From contig NZ_JAOCCU010000012.1 of NCBI RefSeq assembly GCF_029840635.1, forward strand, positions 62,001 to 126,000: a DNA stretch of 64,000 nucleotides, read 5' to 3'. The notes under the pieces are model-generated. The model ran no database searches and was not told where the DNA came from. It saw only the letters and a list, made by a program, of their open reading frames with translations. This DNA comes from Mitsuaria sp. GD03876 (GTDB lineage: Bacteria > Pseudomonadota > Gammaproteobacteria > Burkholderiales > Burkholderiaceae_C). The stretch's first letter is position 1, and every line of letters starts with the position of its first letter. Of this stretch, positions 17,136-27,632 are shown one piece after another. The position numbers were made by a program, and so were the translations under genes.

Positions 17136-18446
17136 TCAGTTGGCCTTGAAACTAGCCTTCTTCAGCAGGGACTCGTACTGCTGGCTCATCACATAGGACT
17201 GGACCTGAGCCCAGAAGTCCATGGTGACGACCACGATGATCAGCAGCGACGTGCCACCGAAATAGAACGGGACGTTGTACTTCAACGTCAGGAACTCAGG
17301 CAGCAGGCACACGCCGGTGATGTACACCGCACCTGCCAGCGTCAGCCGAGACAGGATCTTGTCGATGTGCCGGGCCGTCTGGTCGCCAGGACGAATCCCG
17401 GGGATGAACGCTCCGCTCTTCTTCAGGTTGTCTGCGGTCTCACGGCTGTTGAACACCAGCGCCGTGTAGAAGAAGCAGAAGAACACGATCGCAGCCGAAT
17501 ACAGCAGCACATAGATCGGTTGTCCCGGACGCAACGCGTCGGCGATGTCCTTCAACCAGCGCATGCTGTCGCCAGTCGCAAACCAGCTCACCAGCGTGGT
17601 GGGCAGCAGGATGATCGACGACGCGAAGATCGGCGGAATCACACCCGACATGTTCAGCTTCAGCGGCAGATGCGAGCTCTGGCCACCGTAGACCTTGTTC
17701 CCGACCTGGCGCTTGGCGTAGTTCACCAGGATCTTGCGCTGGCCGCGTTCAACGAACACCACCAGGTAAGTCACGGCGATCACGATCGCGATCACGACCA
17801 GGCAGGAGATCACGCTCATCGCGCCGGTACGAACCAGCTCGAGCAGACCGCCGATGGCGCCCGGCAGACCCGCGGCGATACCGCCGAAGATCAGGATCGA
17901 GATGCCGTTGCCCAGACCGCGCTCGGTGATCTGCTCACCCAGCCACATCAGGAACATCGTGCCAGCCACCAGGCTGGTCACCGCGGTGATGCGGAAACCG
18001 AAACCGGGGCTCAGCACCAGACCGGGCGAGCTCTCCAGCGCGAAAGCAATGCTCAAGCTCTGGAAGATCGCCAGGCCCAAGGTGCCATAGCGCGTGTACT
18101 GCGTGATCTTGCGACGGCCGGCCTCGCCTTCCTTCTTCAGCGCTTCCAGGCTCGGCACCACGTACGTCATGAGCTGCATGACGATCGAGGCCGAGATGTA
18201 GGGCATGATGCCCAGCGCGAAGACGGTGAAGCGCGACAGCGCACCGCCCGAGAACATGTTGAACAGGCTCAGGATCCCGCCCTGCTGGCCCTTGAACAGC
18301 TGCTGAAGCTGCGCCGGATCGATACCGGGCACGGGGATATGCGCCCCGATGCGGTACACGACCAGCGCGAGGACCAGGAACATCAGCCGGCGACGCAGGT
18401 CGCCGAACTTGCCGCTCTTGGCCAACTGGGATGCGTTGCTTGCCAC
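17136..18446 (-). CDS. secY: Preprotein translocase subunit SecY
   Basis: 436 residues with ten predicted membrane segments. It forms the protein-conducting channel with SecE and SecG in the inner membrane. The plug and first segment region ([18 protein letters not shown]), [13 protein letters not shown], and the ribosome/SecA-binding loop with [15 protein letters not shown] are all present. It lies directly after rplO (26 bases), as in the spc operon. Length is normal. Confidence 0.98.
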   Translation of the reverse strand: MASNASQLAKSGKFGDLRRRLMFLVLALVVYRIGAHIPVPGIDPAQLQQLFKGQQGGILSLFNMFSGGALSRFTVFALGIMPYISASIVMQLMTYVVPSLEALKKEGEAGRRKITQYTRYGTLGLAIFQSLSIAFALESSPGLVLSPGFGFRITAVTSLVAGTMFLMWLGEQITERGLGNGISILIFGGIAAGLPGAIGGLLELVRTGAMSVISCLVVIAIVIAVTYLVVFVERGQRKILVNYAKRQVGNKVYGGQSSHLPLKLNMSGVIPPIFASSIILLPTTLVSWFATGDSMRWLKDIADALRPGQPIYVLLYSAAIVFFCFFYTALVFNSRETADNLKKSGAFIPGIRPGDQTARHIDKILSRLTLAGAVYITGVCLLPEFLTLKYNVPFYFGGTSLLIIVVVTMDFWAQVQSYVMSQQYESLLKKASFKAN

Positions 18447-18472
18447 TGCTGCCTAGTCCTGTGCTTGGCTGA

Positions 18473-18904
18473 TTAAGCGACGGAGCCGCCGGCGGCTTCG
18501 ATCGCCGCCTTCGCGCCGGCCGTCACGCCCAGACCCTTGACGCTCACCTTGCGGGTGATCTCGCCGGACTTGATGACCTTGACGGACTTCGCCAGCTCCG
18601 ACACCAGGCCCACGGCCTTCAGCGTCAGCAGGTCGATTTCCTCGCCGGTCAGCTGGTTCAGCTCCGACAGCGTCACTTCCGCGTTGAACGGACGAGCCAG
18701 CGACTTGAAGCCGCGCTTGGGCAGGCGACGCTGCAGCGGCATCTGGCCGCCTTCGAAGCCGACCTTGTGGAAGCCACCGGCACGCGACTTCTGACCCTTG
18801 TGGCCACGGCCAGCGGTCTTGCCCAGACCAGAACCGATGCCACGGCCCACGCGACGCTTGGCGTGCTTGGCACCAGCGGCGGGCTTGATGGTATTGAGTT
18901 GCAT
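18473..18904 (-). CDS. rplO: 50S ribosomal protein L15
   Basis: 143 residues. The N-terminal basic glycine-rich arm ([28 protein letters not shown]), which threads into 23S rRNA, is followed by [17 protein letters not shown] and the globular domain ending [18 protein letters not shown]. It lies between rpmD and secY. Length and sequence are normal. Confidence 0.98.
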   Translation of the reverse strand: MQLNTIKPAAGAKHAKRRVGRGIGSGLGKTAGRGHKGQKSRAGGFHKVGFEGGQMPLQRRLPKRGFKSLARPFNAEVTLSELNQLTGEEIDLLTLKAVGLVSELAKSVKVIKSGEITRKVSVKGLGVTAGAKAAIEAAGGSVA

Positions 18905-18929
18905 CTTGTGTTCCTCGTTGGTGCCGTGC

Positions 18930-19112
18930 TTAGAGCACCTGCACCAGGTAGGCGATCTTGTTGATCATGCCGCGCACCGCGGGCGTGTCTTCCAGCGTCT
19001 TCGTGCTGTTGAGCTTGCGAAGACCCAGGCCGACCACCGTCGCGCGATGATCCGCACGGCAGCCGATCGGGCTGCGGACCAGCTTGACCGTGAGCATTTT
19101 CTTGTCAGACAT
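18930..19112 (-). CDS. rpmD: 50S ribosomal protein L30
   Basis: 60 residues: [30 protein letters not shown], then [18 protein letters not shown], the usual L30 pattern. The start at 19112 (ATG, encoding MSDKKM) is chosen for family length and the GGAGATCGAG ribosome site just upstream. It lies 16 bases after rpsE. Confidence 0.97.
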   Translation of the reverse strand: MSDKKMLTVKLVRSPIGCRADHRATVVGLGLRKLNSTKTLEDTPAVRGMINKIAYLVQVL

Positions 19113-19128
19113 CTCGATCTCCTGGCGA

Positions 19129-19647
19129 TCAGTTGAAGATTTCTTCAACCGACTTGCCGCGCTTGGCCGCCACTTCGGCGGGCGTGGAGCAGCGCTTGAG
19201 CGCGTCCAGCGTGGCACGGACCATGTTGTAGGGGTTGGTCGAACCGTGGCTCTTGGTCACGATGTCGGTCACGCCCATCACTTCGAAGACAGCGCGCATC
19301 GGGCCGCCGGCGATGACGCCGGTACCGGCCGGAGCCGGAGCCATGATCACGTGCGCCGCGCCGTGCTCACCCACCACGTTGTGCTGGATGGTGCCATTGC
19401 GCAGGGCGACCTTGATCATGTTGCGGCGGGCCGATTCCATCGCCTTTTGCACGGCGACGGGCACTTCCTTGGCCTTGCCCTTGCCCATGCCGATGCGGCC
19501 ATCGCCGTCACCGACCACGGTCAGCGCAGCGAAGGACAGCGTGCGGCCGCCCTTCACAACCTTCGTGACGCGGTTGACCGCGATCATCTTTTCCTTCAGG
19601 CCGTCGTCGTTGCCTTCGGTCTGAGCGCGGGGTTGAAACTTTGCCAT
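19129..19647 (-). CDS. rpsE: 30S ribosomal protein S5
   Basis: 172 residues with the S5 double-stranded-RNA-binding domain ([47 protein letters not shown]) and the C-terminal GAGVIAGGP-like region, here [20 protein letters not shown]5 contributes to decoding accuracy and the mRNA entry tunnel. It lies between rplR (18 bases) and rpmD. Confidence 0.98.
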   Translation of the reverse strand: MAKFQPRAQTEGNDDGLKEKMIAVNRVTKVVKGGRTLSFAALTVVGDGDGRIGMGKGKAKEVPVAVQKAMESARRNMIKVALRNGTIQHNVVGEHGAAHVIMAPAPAGTGVIAGGPMRAVFEVMGVTDIVTKSHGSTNPYNMVRATLDALKRCSTPAEVAAKRGKSVEEIFN

Positions 19648-19665
19648 TTCCTAATCCTTTGAGCG

Positions 19666-20025
19666 TCAGAACTGCAGGCCGGCTTCGCGAGCGGCTTCAG
19701 CCAGGGCCTTGACACGGCCGTGGTAAGCGAAGCCCGAACGGTCGAAAGCCACCTTCTCGACGCCAGCGGCCTTCGCCTTCTCGGCGATGCGCTTGCCGAT
19801 CAGGGTCGCGGCGGCGACGTTGCCACCCTTGCCCGACAGCTGCGTGCGCACTTCCTTCTCGGCGGTCGAAGCCGAGGCCAGCACGCGCTGGCCGTCTTCG
19901 GAAATGACCGAGGCGTAGATGTGCAAGTTCGAGCGGAAGACCGTCAGACGGGCCACGCGCTGGAGAGCGATGCGGGCACGCGTTTGGCGCGAACGACGCA
20001 GGCGTTGTTCCTTCTTGTTCAGCAT
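19666..20025 (-). CDS. rplR: 50S ribosomal protein L18
   Basis: 119 residues. L18 binds 5S rRNA with L5. It starts with a basic arm ([16 protein letters not shown]) followed by [19 protein letters not shown] and ends with [28 protein letters not shown], the L18 C-terminal signature. It lies 11 bases after rplF. Confidence 0.98.
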   Translation of the reverse strand: MLNKKEQRLRRSRQTRARIALQRVARLTVFRSNLHIYASVISEDGQRVLASASTAEKEVRTQLSGKGGNVAAATLIGKRIAEKAKAAGVEKVAFDRSGFAYHGRVKALAEAAREAGLQF

Positions 20026-20036
20026 GGCGCGGCTCC

Positions 20037-20570
20037 TTACTTCTTCTTGGTCTCTTTGAGGGAGACCTTCTCGTCGGCGTAACGGATGCCCTTGCCCTTG
20101 TAGGGCTCCGGCGGACGGATCGCGCGCACTTCAGCGGCGATCTGACCGACGACCTGGCGATCCGCACCCTTGATCAGGATTTCGGTCTGGGTCGGGCACT
20201 CGACCTTGATACCAGCCGGCATGTCCTTGACGACCGGATGCGAGAAACCGATCTGCAGGTTCAGCTTCTGGCCTTGGGCCTGGGCACGGAAGCCCACGCC
20301 GACCAGGTTCAGCTTCTTCTCGAAGCCCTTGCTGACGCCGTTGACCATGTTGTTCAGCAGCGCGCGCATCGTGCCGCTCATCGCATCGGCATCGGCCGAT
20401 TCGTTGGTCGGGACGAAGGTCAGCTTGCCGCCTTCCGATTTGACCGTCACCAGCGGGTTCACGGCCACGAACAGGGAGCCCTGGGCACCCTTCACGCTGA
20501 TCTTGTCAGCGGCGATCGCCACGTCCACGCCTTGCGGGACGACGACCGGCATTTTTCCAACGCGGGACAT
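20037..20570 (-). CDS. rplF: 50S ribosomal protein L6
   Basis: 177 residues starting [16 protein letters not shown]. The duplicated L6 fold ends in the signature [17 protein letters not shown]6 lies near the sarcin-ricin loop and the factor-binding site. The start at 20570 is supported by the ribosome site AGGAGAG and by family length; an in-frame ATG 54 bases upstream lies in the rpsH end. The gene follows rpsH by 19 bases. Confidence 0.98.
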   Translation of the reverse strand: MSRVGKMPVVVPQGVDVAIAADKISVKGAQGSLFVAVNPLVTVKSEGGKLTFVPTNESADADAMSGTMRALLNNMVNGVSKGFEKKLNLVGVGFRAQAQGQKLNLQIGFSHPVVKDMPAGIKVECPTQTEILIKGADRQVVGQIAAEVRAIRPPEPYKGKGIRYADEKVSLKETKKK

Positions 20571-20589
20571 TGTCTGTCTCTCCTTGCGC

Positions 20590-20985
20590 TTAGGCGACGT
20601 AGCAAAGCACTTCGCCGCCGACACCGGCTTGACGCGCCTTGCGGTCCGTCATCACGCCCTTGGGGGTCGTGACAATCGCCACGCCCAGGCCATTCATGAC
20701 CTGGGGAATGTCGTGGCGGCCCTTGTAGATGCGCAGGCCGGGACGGCTCACGCGCTCGATGCGCTCGATCACCGGACGACCGGCGTAGTACTTCAGCGCA
20801 ATTTCGAGCTCCGGGCGGGCGGCATCGCCACGCACCGCGAAGTCGTCGATATAGCCTTCATCCTTCAGGACCTTGGCGATCGCGACCTTCAGCTTCGACG
20901 AAGGCATCACGACGCTGGCCTTCTCAACGCTCTGGGCGTTGCGAATGCGGGTCAGCATATCGGCGATAGGATCACTCATGCTCAT
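20590..20985 (-). CDS. rpsH: 30S ribosomal protein S8
   Basis: 131 residues: [14 protein letters not shown] at the N-terminus and the C-terminal signature [34 protein letters not shown]8 is a primary 16S-binding protein and, in E. coli, the translational repressor of the spc operon. It lies between rpsN and rplF. Confidence 0.98.
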   Translation of the reverse strand: MSMSDPIADMLTRIRNAQSVEKASVVMPSSKLKVAIAKVLKDEGYIDDFAVRGDAARPELEIALKYYAGRPVIERIERVSRPGLRIYKGRHDIPQVMNGLGVAIVTTPKGVMTDRKARQAGVGGEVLCYVA

Positions 20986-21008
20986 ACGAAATCTCCTAAA
21001 CCTGCCGA

Positions 21009-21314
21009 TTACCAGCTGGCCTTGACGACACCGGGGATGTCGCCCTTGAAGGCCAGCTCACGAATCTTGTTACGAGCCAGGCCGAACTTGCGGAACGTGC
21101 CACGGGGGCGGCCGGTCAGCTCGCAGCGGTTGCGCTGGCGGGTCGGGTTGGCGTTCCGGGGCAGCTTCTGCAGCTCCAGGCGGGCCAGATAGCGCTCTTC
21201 GTCCGACTTCTTGCTGTCGTCGATGATGGCCTTCAGTTCCGCGTACTTCTTGGCGTACTTGGCGACCAGTTGGGCGCGCTTCAGCTCACGTTGCTTGATC
21301 GAGAGTTTTGCCAC
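21009..21314 (-). CDS. rpsN: 30S ribosomal protein S14 (zinc-free form)
   Basis: 101 residues. The long C-minus type lacks the CxxC zinc knuckle and ends [42 protein letters not shown]14 belongs to the 30S head. It lies between rplE (8 bases) and rpsH. Confidence 0.98.
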   Translation of the reverse strand: MAKLSIKQRELKRAQLVAKYAKKYAELKAIIDDSKKSDEERYLARLELQKLPRNANPTRQRNRCELTGRPRGTFRKFGLARNKIRELAFKGDIPGVVKASW

Positions 21315-21322
21315 GGGTCACC

Positions 21323-21862
21323 TCAGTTCTTGAACGGGAACTTGAACGCAGCCAGCAGAGCCTTGGCTTCGTCGTCCGTCTTGGCCGTCGTCGTGATGCT
21401 GATGTTCAGACCACGCAGAGCATCCACCTTGTCGTACTCGATTTCGGGGAAGATGATCTGTTCCTTGACGCCGATGTTGTAGTTGCCGCGACCGTCGAAC
21501 GAACGACCGGAGATACCGCGGAAGTCGCGCACGCGCGGCAGGGCCACGGTGACGAAGCGGTCCAGGAATTCGTACATCGTGGCGCCACGCAGGGTCACCA
21601 TGCAGCCGATGGGCACGCCGTCACGGATCTTGAAGCCGGCGATCGCCTTCTTCGACTTCGTGACCACGGGCTTCTGGCCGGCGATCTTGGTCAGGTCGCC
21701 CACGGCGTGGTCCATGACCTTCTTGTCGGCGACCGCCTCGCTCACGCCCATGTTCAGCGTGATCTTGGTGATGCGCGGCACTTCCATCACGGACTTGTAG
21801 CCGAACTTCTCGGTCAGACCGGGGACGACCTTCTCGCGATAGAACTCTTGCAAACGAGCCAT
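21323..21862 (-). CDS. rplE: 50S ribosomal protein L5
   Basis: 179 residues: [16 protein letters not shown], then [32 protein letters not shown] and the end [28 protein letters not shown]5 anchors 5S rRNA and contacts the P-site tRNA. It begins 10 bases after rplX. Confidence 0.98.
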   Translation of the reverse strand: MARLQEFYREKVVPGLTEKFGYKSVMEVPRITKITLNMGVSEAVADKKVMDHAVGDLTKIAGQKPVVTKSKKAIAGFKIRDGVPIGCMVTLRGATMYEFLDRFVTVALPRVRDFRGISGRSFDGRGNYNIGVKEQIIFPEIEYDKVDALRGLNISITTTAKTDDEAKALLAAFKFPFKN

Positions 21863-21872
21863 GTCTTACCCC

Positions 21873-22190
21873 TTAGGCCTTGATCTCTTCGCCGGTCGAC
21901 TTGAACACGCGCACCCGCTTGCCGTCGCCGCCGAGCTTGATGCCCACGCGATCGGCCCTGCCGGAAGCGGCGTTGAAGATCGCCACGTTGGATTGATGGA
22001 TGGGCATGGACTTGTCGACGATGCCGCCAGTCGTGCCCTTCAGCGGGTTCGGCTTGACGTGCTTCTTGACGACGTTGATGCCCTCGATCACCACGTGATC
22101 GGCGTCAACGCGCAGCGTCACGGTGCCGCGCTTACCCTTGTCGCGGCCGGTCAGAACGATGACCTCGTCGCCTTTGCGAATCTTGTTCAT
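21873..22190 (-). CDS. rplX: 50S ribosomal protein L24
   Basis: 105 residues with the KOW motif at the start ([21 protein letters not shown]) and the usual [11 protein letters not shown] segment. L24 initiates 50S assembly. It lies between rplN (25 bases) and rplE. Confidence 0.98.
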   Translation of the reverse strand: MNKIRKGDEVIVLTGRDKGKRGTVTLRVDADHVVIEGINVVKKHVKPNPLKGTTGGIVDKSMPIHQSNVAIFNAASGRADRVGIKLGGDGKRVRVFKSTGEEIKA

Positions 22191-22215
22191 GGCAATACCT
22201 TTGTCTGAGCGGGGC

Positions 22216-22584
22216 TTAGAGCACCTCAGGCGCCAGCGACACGATCTTCATGAAGCGCTCGGTACGCAGTTCACGCGTGACCGGGCCGAAGATGCGGGTG
22301 CCGATGGGCTCCAGCTTGGCGTTCAGCAGCACGGCGGCATTGCCGTCGAACTTGACCAGGGAGCCGTCTTGGCGGCGCACACCCTTGGCAGTGCGCACGA
22401 CCACCGCGTTGTAGACCTCGCCTTTTTTGACGCGGCCGCGCGGAGCAGCTTCCTTGATGCTGACCTTGATGATGTCGCCAATATGGGCATAACGACGCTT
22501 GGAACCACCAAGCACCTTGATGCACATGACGGACTTGGCGCCAGTGTTGTCCGCGACGTCGAGTCGCGATTGCATTTGGATCAT
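22216..22584 (-). CDS. rplN: 50S ribosomal protein L14
   Basis: 122 residues beginning [33 protein letters not shown], the L14 signature, and ending [13 protein letters not shown]14 forms an intersubunit bridge. The start at 22584 is chosen by family length; an upstream in-frame ATG at 22665 would add 27 unrelated residues. The gene opens a separate transcription segment: a strong promoter lies at 22796-22825, giving a leader of about 200 bases. In most bacteria rplN directly follows rpsQ, but here a peroxiredoxin gene lies between them. Confidence 0.98.
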   Translation of the reverse strand: MIQMQSRLDVADNTGAKSVMCIKVLGGSKRRYAHIGDIIKVSIKEAAPRGRVKKGEVYNAVVVRTAKGVRRQDGSLVKFDGNAAVLLNAKLEPIGTRIFGPVTRELRTERFMKIVSLAPEVL

Positions 22585-22795
22585 GTCTGTCCCCAACTTT
22601 TCCCGCTCAGGCAACTGCGACCATCGCAGCCATCCAGAGCGGTCAGTCTTGGGCCCGTAAGCCAATCACCTGTCACCTTGCGGCGACCCGCGTCTGGCCT
22701 TCATGGGCAAGAAACCGAGAACCGAGGGCGGTCGTCCCGTGCGCTGGTCACGAAACCCCGTCGAGCGACGGAACCACCTTTCGGCGAAGCTGCGG

Positions 22796-22825
22796 ATTAT
22801 GCGCGATGCACAATCCGCCTGTCAA
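22796..22825 (-). promoter_or_regulatory. Strong promoter for the rplN-secY-rpsK segment
   Basis: On the minus strand TTGACA (perfect) and CATAAT (5 of 6) are separated by 18 bases. The -35 lies 16 bases past the peroxiredoxin stop codon. This is the best sigma-70 match seen in the ribosomal region. Confidence 0.8.
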
Positions 22826-22841
22826 CTGGTGATGCTTGAGT

Positions 22842-23351
22842 TCAGAGGGCTTGCGCCTGCTCGAGCATCGTGCCGGCGTCGCTGACCTCGAACTTGCCAG
22901 GCGCTTCGATGTTGAGGCTCTTCACCACGCCATCCTTCACCAGCATCGAGTAGCGCTGCGAGCGCAGGCCCATCCCGCGCGCGACGAGGTCGAGCGTCAG
23001 TCCGGTCGCCTGCGTGAACGCGGCGCTGCCGTCGGCCATCATGCGCACCTTGCCGGCGGTCTTCTGGTCACGGCCCCAGGCGCCCATGACGAAGGCGTCG
23101 TTGACCGACACGCACCAGACCTCGTCGACGCCGGCGGCCTTGAGCGCGTCCGCGTTCGCGACATAGCCCGGCACATGCTGCGCCGAGCACGTCGGCGTGA
23201 AGGCACCCGGCAGCGCGAAGATCGCCACGGTCTTGCCCGCGGTCAGCTTCTCGATGTCGAAGGTGTTCGGACCGAGCGAACAGCCCTCGCCTTCCACTTC
23301 GATGAATTCCTGCAGATTGCCGGCCGGCAGACGGTCGCCCACTTTCAGCAT
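22842..23351 (-). CDS. Peroxiredoxin, Prx5/AhpE-like (glutaredoxin- or GSH-dependent type)
   Basis: 169-residue thiol peroxidase that reduces H2O2 and organic hydroperoxides. It starts MLKVGDRLP and contains the catalytic loop LPGAFTPTCSAQHVPGY, where the Cys of PTCS is the peroxidatic residue and a conserved Arg lies at GLRSQRYSML. VNDAFVMGAWG is typical of the Prx5 subfamily. The ATG at 23351 has AGGAGCACGTC before it. The gene is inserted in the ribosomal cluster between rpsQ and rplN, with a terminator upstream and a promoter for the next segment right downstream. No clear promoter of its own was found. Confidence 0.92.
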   Translation of the reverse strand: MLKVGDRLPAGNLQEFIEVEGEGCSLGPNTFDIEKLTAGKTVAIFALPGAFTPTCSAQHVPGYVANADALKAAGVDEVWCVSVNDAFVMGAWGRDQKTAGKVRMMADGSAAFTQATGLTLDLVARGMGLRSQRYSMLVKDGVVKSLNIEAPGKFEVSDAGTMLEQAQAL

Positions 23352-23403
23352 GACGTGCTCCTGGTTCCTGTTGTCGATGGAATGAAGCGGCAGAGTGTGC
23401 CGC

Positions 23404-23453
23404 GAAAAATGAAGAATGGCTGGGCACCGGGAATACCGGCGCTCCAGCCATTC
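23404..23453 (-). terminator. Terminator of the rplC-rpsQ segment
   Basis: Perfect 10-bp arms GAATGGCTGG (23414-23423) and CCAGCCATTC (23444-23453). On the minus strand they are followed by TTCATTTTTCG. A second hairpin (8-bp stem, 23485-23505) without a T tract lies between it and the rpsQ stop. Confidence 0.7.
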
Positions 23454-23511
23454 AATGCATGACGCGGCGTGCCGCCCCATGCGTGCGCCGCCATTCGGGC
23501 GGCGCCGGCGA

Positions 23512-23781
23512 TCAGACCAGCTGAGCCTTCTCGACCAGGCGGGTCACGACCCAGCTCTTGGTCTTGGACAGCGGACGGCCTTCGGCGATCTCGACGATGT
23601 CGCCCATCTTGTACTCGCCCTTTTCGTCATGGGCGTGGTACTTGCGGGAACGGGCCACGATCTTGCCGTACAGCTCGTGCTTGGCACGACGCTCGACCAG
23701 CACGGTGACGGTCTTGGCGCGCTTGTCGCTGACGACGCGACCGACCAGGGTGCGGGTGTTCTTCTCTTGAGCTTGCGTCAT
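23512..23781 (-). CDS. rpsQ: 30S ribosomal protein S17
   Basis: 89 residues: [44 protein letters not shown], then [28 protein letters not shown]17 binds the 16S 5' domain. It overlaps rpmC by 4 bases (ATGA) and is the last gene of the rplC segment. Confidence 0.98.
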   Translation of the reverse strand: MTQAQEKNTRTLVGRVVSDKRAKTVTVLVERRAKHELYGKIVARSRKYHAHDEKGEYKMGDIVEIAEGRPLSKTKSWVVTRLVEKAQLV

Positions 23782-23975
23782 TTCGCGGCTCCCTTCTTCT
23801 CGGCCAGGATGGTCTTGGCGCGGGCGATGTCACGACGCGTATTGCCCAGCACCGAAGTGTTGGTCAGTTGTTGCGTCGCCTTTTGCATGCGCAGACCAAA
23901 GTGGGCCTTCAGCAGATCGGTGACTTCCTTCTTCAGGGCAGCCACGTCTTTCGCGCGCAGTTCAGATGCTTTCAT
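23778..23975 (-). CDS. rpmC: 50S ribosomal protein L29
   Basis: 65-residue two-helix protein: [20 protein letters not shown], then [36 protein letters not shown]29 lies at the tunnel exit and helps dock SRP and trigger factor. It follows rplP by 14 bases and overlaps rpsQ. Confidence 0.98.
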   Translation of the reverse strand: MKASELRAKDVAALKKEVTDLLKAHFGLRMQKATQQLTNTSVLGNTRRDIARAKTILAEKKGAAK

Positions 23976-23989
23976 GGGGTGTTCTCCAA

Positions 23990-24406
23990 TCAGGCGCCGA
24001 GCTGGCGGGTCACGAAGGTGCAGCGCAGGGGCAGCTTGGCAGCGGCCAGCGTGAACGCCTCGCGCGCCAGAGCCTCAGGCACGCCGTTGACCTCGTAGAG
24101 CACCTTGCCGGGCTGGATCTCAGCCACGTAGTACTCCGGGTTGCCCTTGCCGTTGCCCATACGGACTTCGGCGGGCTTTTGCGAGATCGGCTTGTCCGGG
24201 AAGATGCGGATGAAGATCCGGCCACCGCGCTTGATGTGACGCGAGATGGCGCGGCGAGCCGCTTCGATTTGGCGAGCCGTGATACGGCCGCGCTCGGTGG
24301 CCTTCAGGCCGAAGTCACCGAAAGCGACAGTCGCGCCGCGGGTCGCAACACCAGTGTTGCGGCCCTTTTGCTCCTTGCGATATTTGCGACGAGCGGGTTG
24401 CAGCAT
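23990..24406 (-). CDS. rplP: 50S ribosomal protein L16
   Basis: 138 residues: [28 protein letters not shown], then [56 protein letters not shown]16 contributes to the A site and the peptidyl-transferase region. It lies 12 bases after rpsC. Confidence 0.98.
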   Translation of the reverse strand: MLQPARRKYRKEQKGRNTGVATRGATVAFGDFGLKATERGRITARQIEAARRAISRHIKRGGRIFIRIFPDKPISQKPAEVRMGNGKGNPEYYVAEIQPGKVLYEVNGVPEALAREAFTLAAAKLPLRCTFVTRQLGA

Positions 24407-24418
24407 GTTGAGTTCTCC

Positions 24419-25228
24419 TTACGCCTGGCCGCCGTCAGCGGCGGGCTTGCGCACCACACGCTTCGCAGCAGGCTTGTCGCCGCCTTCGGCAGGCTTGTCG
24501 CCACGACCGCGGCCACCCGGCGCGCCCGGACGGGCATTGCGACGGGGACGACGATCATCTTCGGCACCCGGGGGGGTGTTGATCACGGGGGCCTCGCCAT
24601 TGGCCAGGCGGTCGCCGCGGTACACCCACACCTTGACGCCGATCACGCCGTAGGTGGTCTTGGCTTCGGAGAAGCCGTAATCGATGTCGGCCTTCAGGGT
24701 GTGCAGGGGCACACGACCTTCGCGATACCACTCGGTACGAGCGATTTCGATGCCGTTCAGACGGCCGGCGGACATGATCTTGATGCCCTGGGCGCCCAGG
24801 CGCATCGCGTTCTGCATCGCGCGCTTCATCGCGCGGCGGAACATGATGCGCTTCTCGAGCTGCTGGGTGATCGAGTCGGCGATCAGCTGGGCATCGATTT
24901 CGGGCTTGCGCACTTCTTCGATGTTGACCGCGACGGGCACGCCCAGACGCTTGGCCAGCTCGGCCTTCAGGTTCTCGATGTCCTCGCCCTTCTTGCCGAT
25001 CACCACGCCCGGACGGGCCGAGAAGATCGTGATGCGAGCGTTCTTGGCAGGACGCTCGATCAGGATGCGCGAAACGGCGGCGTTCTTCAGCTTGGCCTTC
25101 AGGAAGTCGCGCACTTGCAGATCTTCGGCCAGCATGCTGGCGAAGTTCTGGTTGTTCGCGTACCAGCGCGACGCCCAGTTACGGGTGACGGGCAGGCGGA
25201 AGCCAGTCGGATGAATTTTCTGTCCCAT
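24419..25228 (-). CDS. rpsC: 30S ribosomal protein S3
   Basis: 269 residues, about 35 longer than E. coli S3. The KH domain ([22 protein letters not shown]) and the C-terminal S3 domain ([44 protein letters not shown]) are intact. Residues ~222-269 form a basic Pro/Gly/Ala tail ([20 protein letters not shown]), as in many Burkholderiales. S3 forms the mRNA entry helicase with S4 and S5. Confidence 0.98.
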   Translation of the reverse strand: MGQKIHPTGFRLPVTRNWASRWYANNQNFASMLAEDLQVRDFLKAKLKNAAVSRILIERPAKNARITIFSARPGVVIGKKGEDIENLKAELAKRLGVPVAVNIEEVRKPEIDAQLIADSITQQLEKRIMFRRAMKRAMQNAMRLGAQGIKIMSAGRLNGIEIARTEWYREGRVPLHTLKADIDYGFSEAKTTYGVIGVKVWVYRGDRLANGEAPVINTPPGAEDDRRPRRNARPGAPGGRGRGDKPAEGGDKPAAKRVVRKPAADGGQA

Positions 25229-25243
25229 AGTCTTCCTTCAGGC

Positions 25244-25573
25244 TCAGTTGCCGACGGTCACGTAGATATGGCAGGTCGGCTTGCTGATGCGGTTGCCGCG
25301 GCCCTTGGCGCGCGCGGAGAACCGCTTCAGCGTGGTGCCCTGCTCCACGTAGATCGAAGTGACCTTCAGCTCGTCAATGTCGGCACCGTCGTTGTGCTCG
25401 GCATTGGCGATGGCCGATTCCAGCGCCTTCTTGATGATCAGCGCGGCCTTCTTCTGGGTGAACTCGAGGATGTTCAGCGCTTGATCCACCTTCTTGCCGC
25501 GGATCAGGTCCGCCACGAGGCGGCCCTTATCAAACGACAGGCGGACGCCACGAACGATTGCTTTGGTTTCCAT
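25244..25573 (-). CDS. rplV: 50S ribosomal protein L22
   Basis: 109 residues starting [36 protein letters not shown] and ending [22 protein letters not shown]22 lines the exit tunnel with its beta-hairpin. The ATG at 25573 is preferred because AAGGA stands 8 bases upstream; an ATG at 25582 (adding Met-Thr-Thr) lies directly against the rpsS end and has no spaced ribosome site. Confidence 0.97.
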   Translation of the reverse strand: METKAIVRGVRLSFDKGRLVADLIRGKKVDQALNILEFTQKKAALIIKKALESAIANAEHNDGADIDELKVTSIYVEQGTTLKRFSARAKGRGNRISKPTCHIYVTVGN

Positions 25574-25584
25574 CGTCGTCATCC

Positions 25585-25863
25585 TTACTTCTTGCCGGCC
25601 TTCTTGTCGGCCGGGTGGCCCTTGAAGGTGCGGGTCAGAGCGAATTCACCCAGCTTGTGGCCAACCATCTGGTCAGACACATAGACCGGCACGTGCTGCT
25701 TGCCGTTGTGCACGGCGATCGTCAGACCGATGAACTCGGGCAGGATCGTCGAGCGGCGCGACCAGGTCTTGATGGGCTTCTTGTCCTTGATGGCAACGGC
25801 CTTGTCGACCTTGGCCATCAGGTGGTGATCCACGAAGGGACCCTTCTTGAGGGAACGAGCCAT
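25585..25863 (-). CDS. rpsS: 30S ribosomal protein S19
   Basis: 92 residues: [21 protein letters not shown], then [48 protein letters not shown]19 pairs with S13 in the 30S head. It lies between rplB (13 bases) and rplV. Confidence 0.98.
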   Translation of the reverse strand: MARSLKKGPFVDHHLMAKVDKAVAIKDKKPIKTWSRRSTILPEFIGLTIAVHNGKQHVPVYVSDQMVGHKLGEFALTRTFKGHPADKKAGKK

Positions 25864-25876
25864 GTTGGTCTACCCC

Positions 25877-26701
25877 TTACTTCTTGCGACGCGAGACGAT
25901 GAAGGTCTGCGTGCGCTTGTTGTTGCGAGTGCGGTAGCCCTTCGTCAGGGTGTTCCACGGCGACACAGGGGCCTGACCTTCACCCGTACGACCCTCACCA
26001 CCACCGTGCGGGTGGTCGACCGGGTTCATGGCGGTACCACGCACGGTCGGGCGGATGCCCTTCCAGCGGATGGCGCCGGCCTTGCCGTACTGGCGCAGGC
26101 TGTGCTCTTCGTTGCTCACTTCGCCGATCGTCGCGCGGCAGTCGATGTGCACGCGGCGGACTTCGCCGGAGCGCAGACGGATCTGGGCGTACGAGCCATC
26201 ACGCGCCATCAGCACCACGGAGGTACCGGCGGAACGGGCGATCTGGGCACCCTTGCTCGGCAACAGTTCCACGCAGTGGATCGTCGAACCCACGGGGATG
26301 TTGCGGATGGGCAGCGTGTTGCCGACCTTGATCGGGGCTTCCGCGCCGCTCAGGATCGTGGAACCGACGTCCAGGTTGCGCGGCGCGATGATGTAGCGAC
26401 GCTCGCCATCGGCGTAGCACACCAGGGCGATGTGGGCCGTGCGGTTCGGGTCGTACTCGATGCGCTCGACCTTCGCCGGGATGCCGTCCTTGTTGCGACG
26501 GAAGTCCACCACGCGGTAGTGGTGCTTGTGACCACCGCCCTTGTGGCGCATCGTGATGTGACCGTTGTTGTTACGGCCAGCGTTCTGCTTCTGGGGCTCG
26601 AGCAGCGAAGCTTCGGGAGCGCCCTTGTGCAGGTGCTTGTGCACCACCTTCACCACGCCACGACGGCCAGGCGAAGTCGGCTTGACTTTAACGACGGCCA
26701 T
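25877..26701 (-). CDS. rplB: 50S ribosomal protein L2
   Basis: 274 residues. L2 is needed for subunit association and peptidyl transfer. The C-terminal segment [17 protein letters not shown], which contains the conserved histidine of the peptidyl-transferase region, is intact. It shares one base with the upstream rplW (TAATG arrangement). Confidence 0.98.
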   Translation of the reverse strand: MAVVKVKPTSPGRRGVVKVVHKHLHKGAPEASLLEPQKQNAGRNNNGHITMRHKGGGHKHHYRVVDFRRNKDGIPAKVERIEYDPNRTAHIALVCYADGERRYIIAPRNLDVGSTILSGAEAPIKVGNTLPIRNIPVGSTIHCVELLPSKGAQIARSAGTSVVLMARDGSYAQIRLRSGEVRRVHIDCRATIGEVSNEEHSLRQYGKAGAIRWKGIRPTVRGTAMNPVDHPHGGGEGRTGEGQAPVSPWNTLTKGYRTRNNKRTQTFIVSRRKK

Positions 26702-27015
26702 TACGCAGCCTCCCCGGAGAAGTTGAGCTCCTGGCCAGCCTTCAGCGACACGTACGCCTTCTTGACGTGGTCGCGACGGCCAACACGGCCACCGAAGCGC
26801 TTGGTCTTGCCCTTGACGTTGACGATGTTCACCGCCTCGACCTCAACCTTGAACATTTGTTCAACGGCAGCCTTGACTTCCGGCTTGGTCGCGTCGCGCA
26901 GGACCTTGAACAGGACTTGGTTGTGCTTTTCGCCAGCCATCGTGGCCTTCTCGGACACGATCGGAGCGAGCAGCACCTTGGCCAGACGGCCTTCAGCAAA
27001 CTTGGGCGCGCTCAT
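26701..27015 (-). CDS. rplW: 50S ribosomal protein L23
   Basis: 104 residues: [64 protein letters not shown]23 is the main docking site for SRP and trigger factor at the tunnel exit. Start overlaps the rplD stop by 4 bases. Confidence 0.98.
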   Translation of the reverse strand: MSAPKFAEGRLAKVLLAPIVSEKATMAGEKHNQVLFKVLRDATKPEVKAAVEQMFKVEVEAVNIVNVKGKTKRFGGRVGRRDHVKKAYVSLKAGQELNFSGEAA

Positions 27016-27632
27016 GCCAGCATCTCCTTCAGTTGCTCGATCGCCGCCTTCGTCACCAGGACCTTCTTGTAGAAGACCAGCGACAGCGGATCGACGTAGC
27101 GCGGCTCGACGACCAGCACGTTGGCCAGGTTGCGCGAGGCCAGCAGCAGGTTGTCGTCGACCTGGTCGGAGATCACCATGACGTGATCCAGACCCATGGC
27201 CTTGAGCTTGGCGGCGAGCAGCTTGGTCTTCGGGGCTTCGATCGCGATCGAATCCACGACGGCCAGGCGGCCTTCACGGGCCAGCTGCGACAGGATCGCG
27301 GCCATGCCGGCGCGGTACATCTTCTTGTTCAGCTTGTGCGAGAAGTTCTCGTCAGGCTTGTTCGGGAAGATGCGACCGCCCCCGCGCCACAGCGGCGACG
27401 AGGTCATACCAGCACGGGCGTTGCCGGTGCCCTTCTGACGGAACGGCTTCTTCGTCGAGTGACGAACTTCGGCGCGGGTCAGCTGAGCGCGGGTGCCTTG
27501 GCGGGCGTTGGCCTGGTAGGCCACGACGACCTGGTGCACCAGGGCTTCGTTGTAATCGCGAGCGAAAAGGGTATCCGGGGCGTCGACCTTCGACGTCGCC
27601 TGACCCTGCTCATTCAGGAGCTCGAGTTGCAT
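27012..27632 (-). CDS. rplD: 50S ribosomal protein L4
   Basis: 206 residues. The extended loop RSGSKPWRQKGTGRAR-type region appears as [20 protein letters not shown] followed by [13 protein letters not shown]4 lines the exit tunnel and in E. coli represses the S10 operon by transcription attenuation. Its target leader in this genome would have to be upstream of rplC or rpsJ, which are separated by a terminator here. Start overlaps the rplC stop by one base. Confidence 0.98.
   Translation of the reverse strand: MQLELLNEQGQATSKVDAPDTLFARDYNEALVHQVVVAYQANARQGTRAQLTRAEVRHSTKKPFRQKGTGNARAGMTSSPLWRGGGRIFPNKPDENFSHKLNKKMYRAGMAAILSQLAREGRLAVVDSIAIEAPKTKLLAAKLKAMGLDHVMVISDQVDDNLLLASRNLANVLVVEPRYVDPLSLVFYKKVLVTKAAIEQLKEMLA

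Noticed and set aside
23485-23505. GCGCCGCC/GGCGGCGC hairpin as the rpsQ terminator
   Set aside because: No T tract follows; the hairpin at 23414-23453 is the better terminator.
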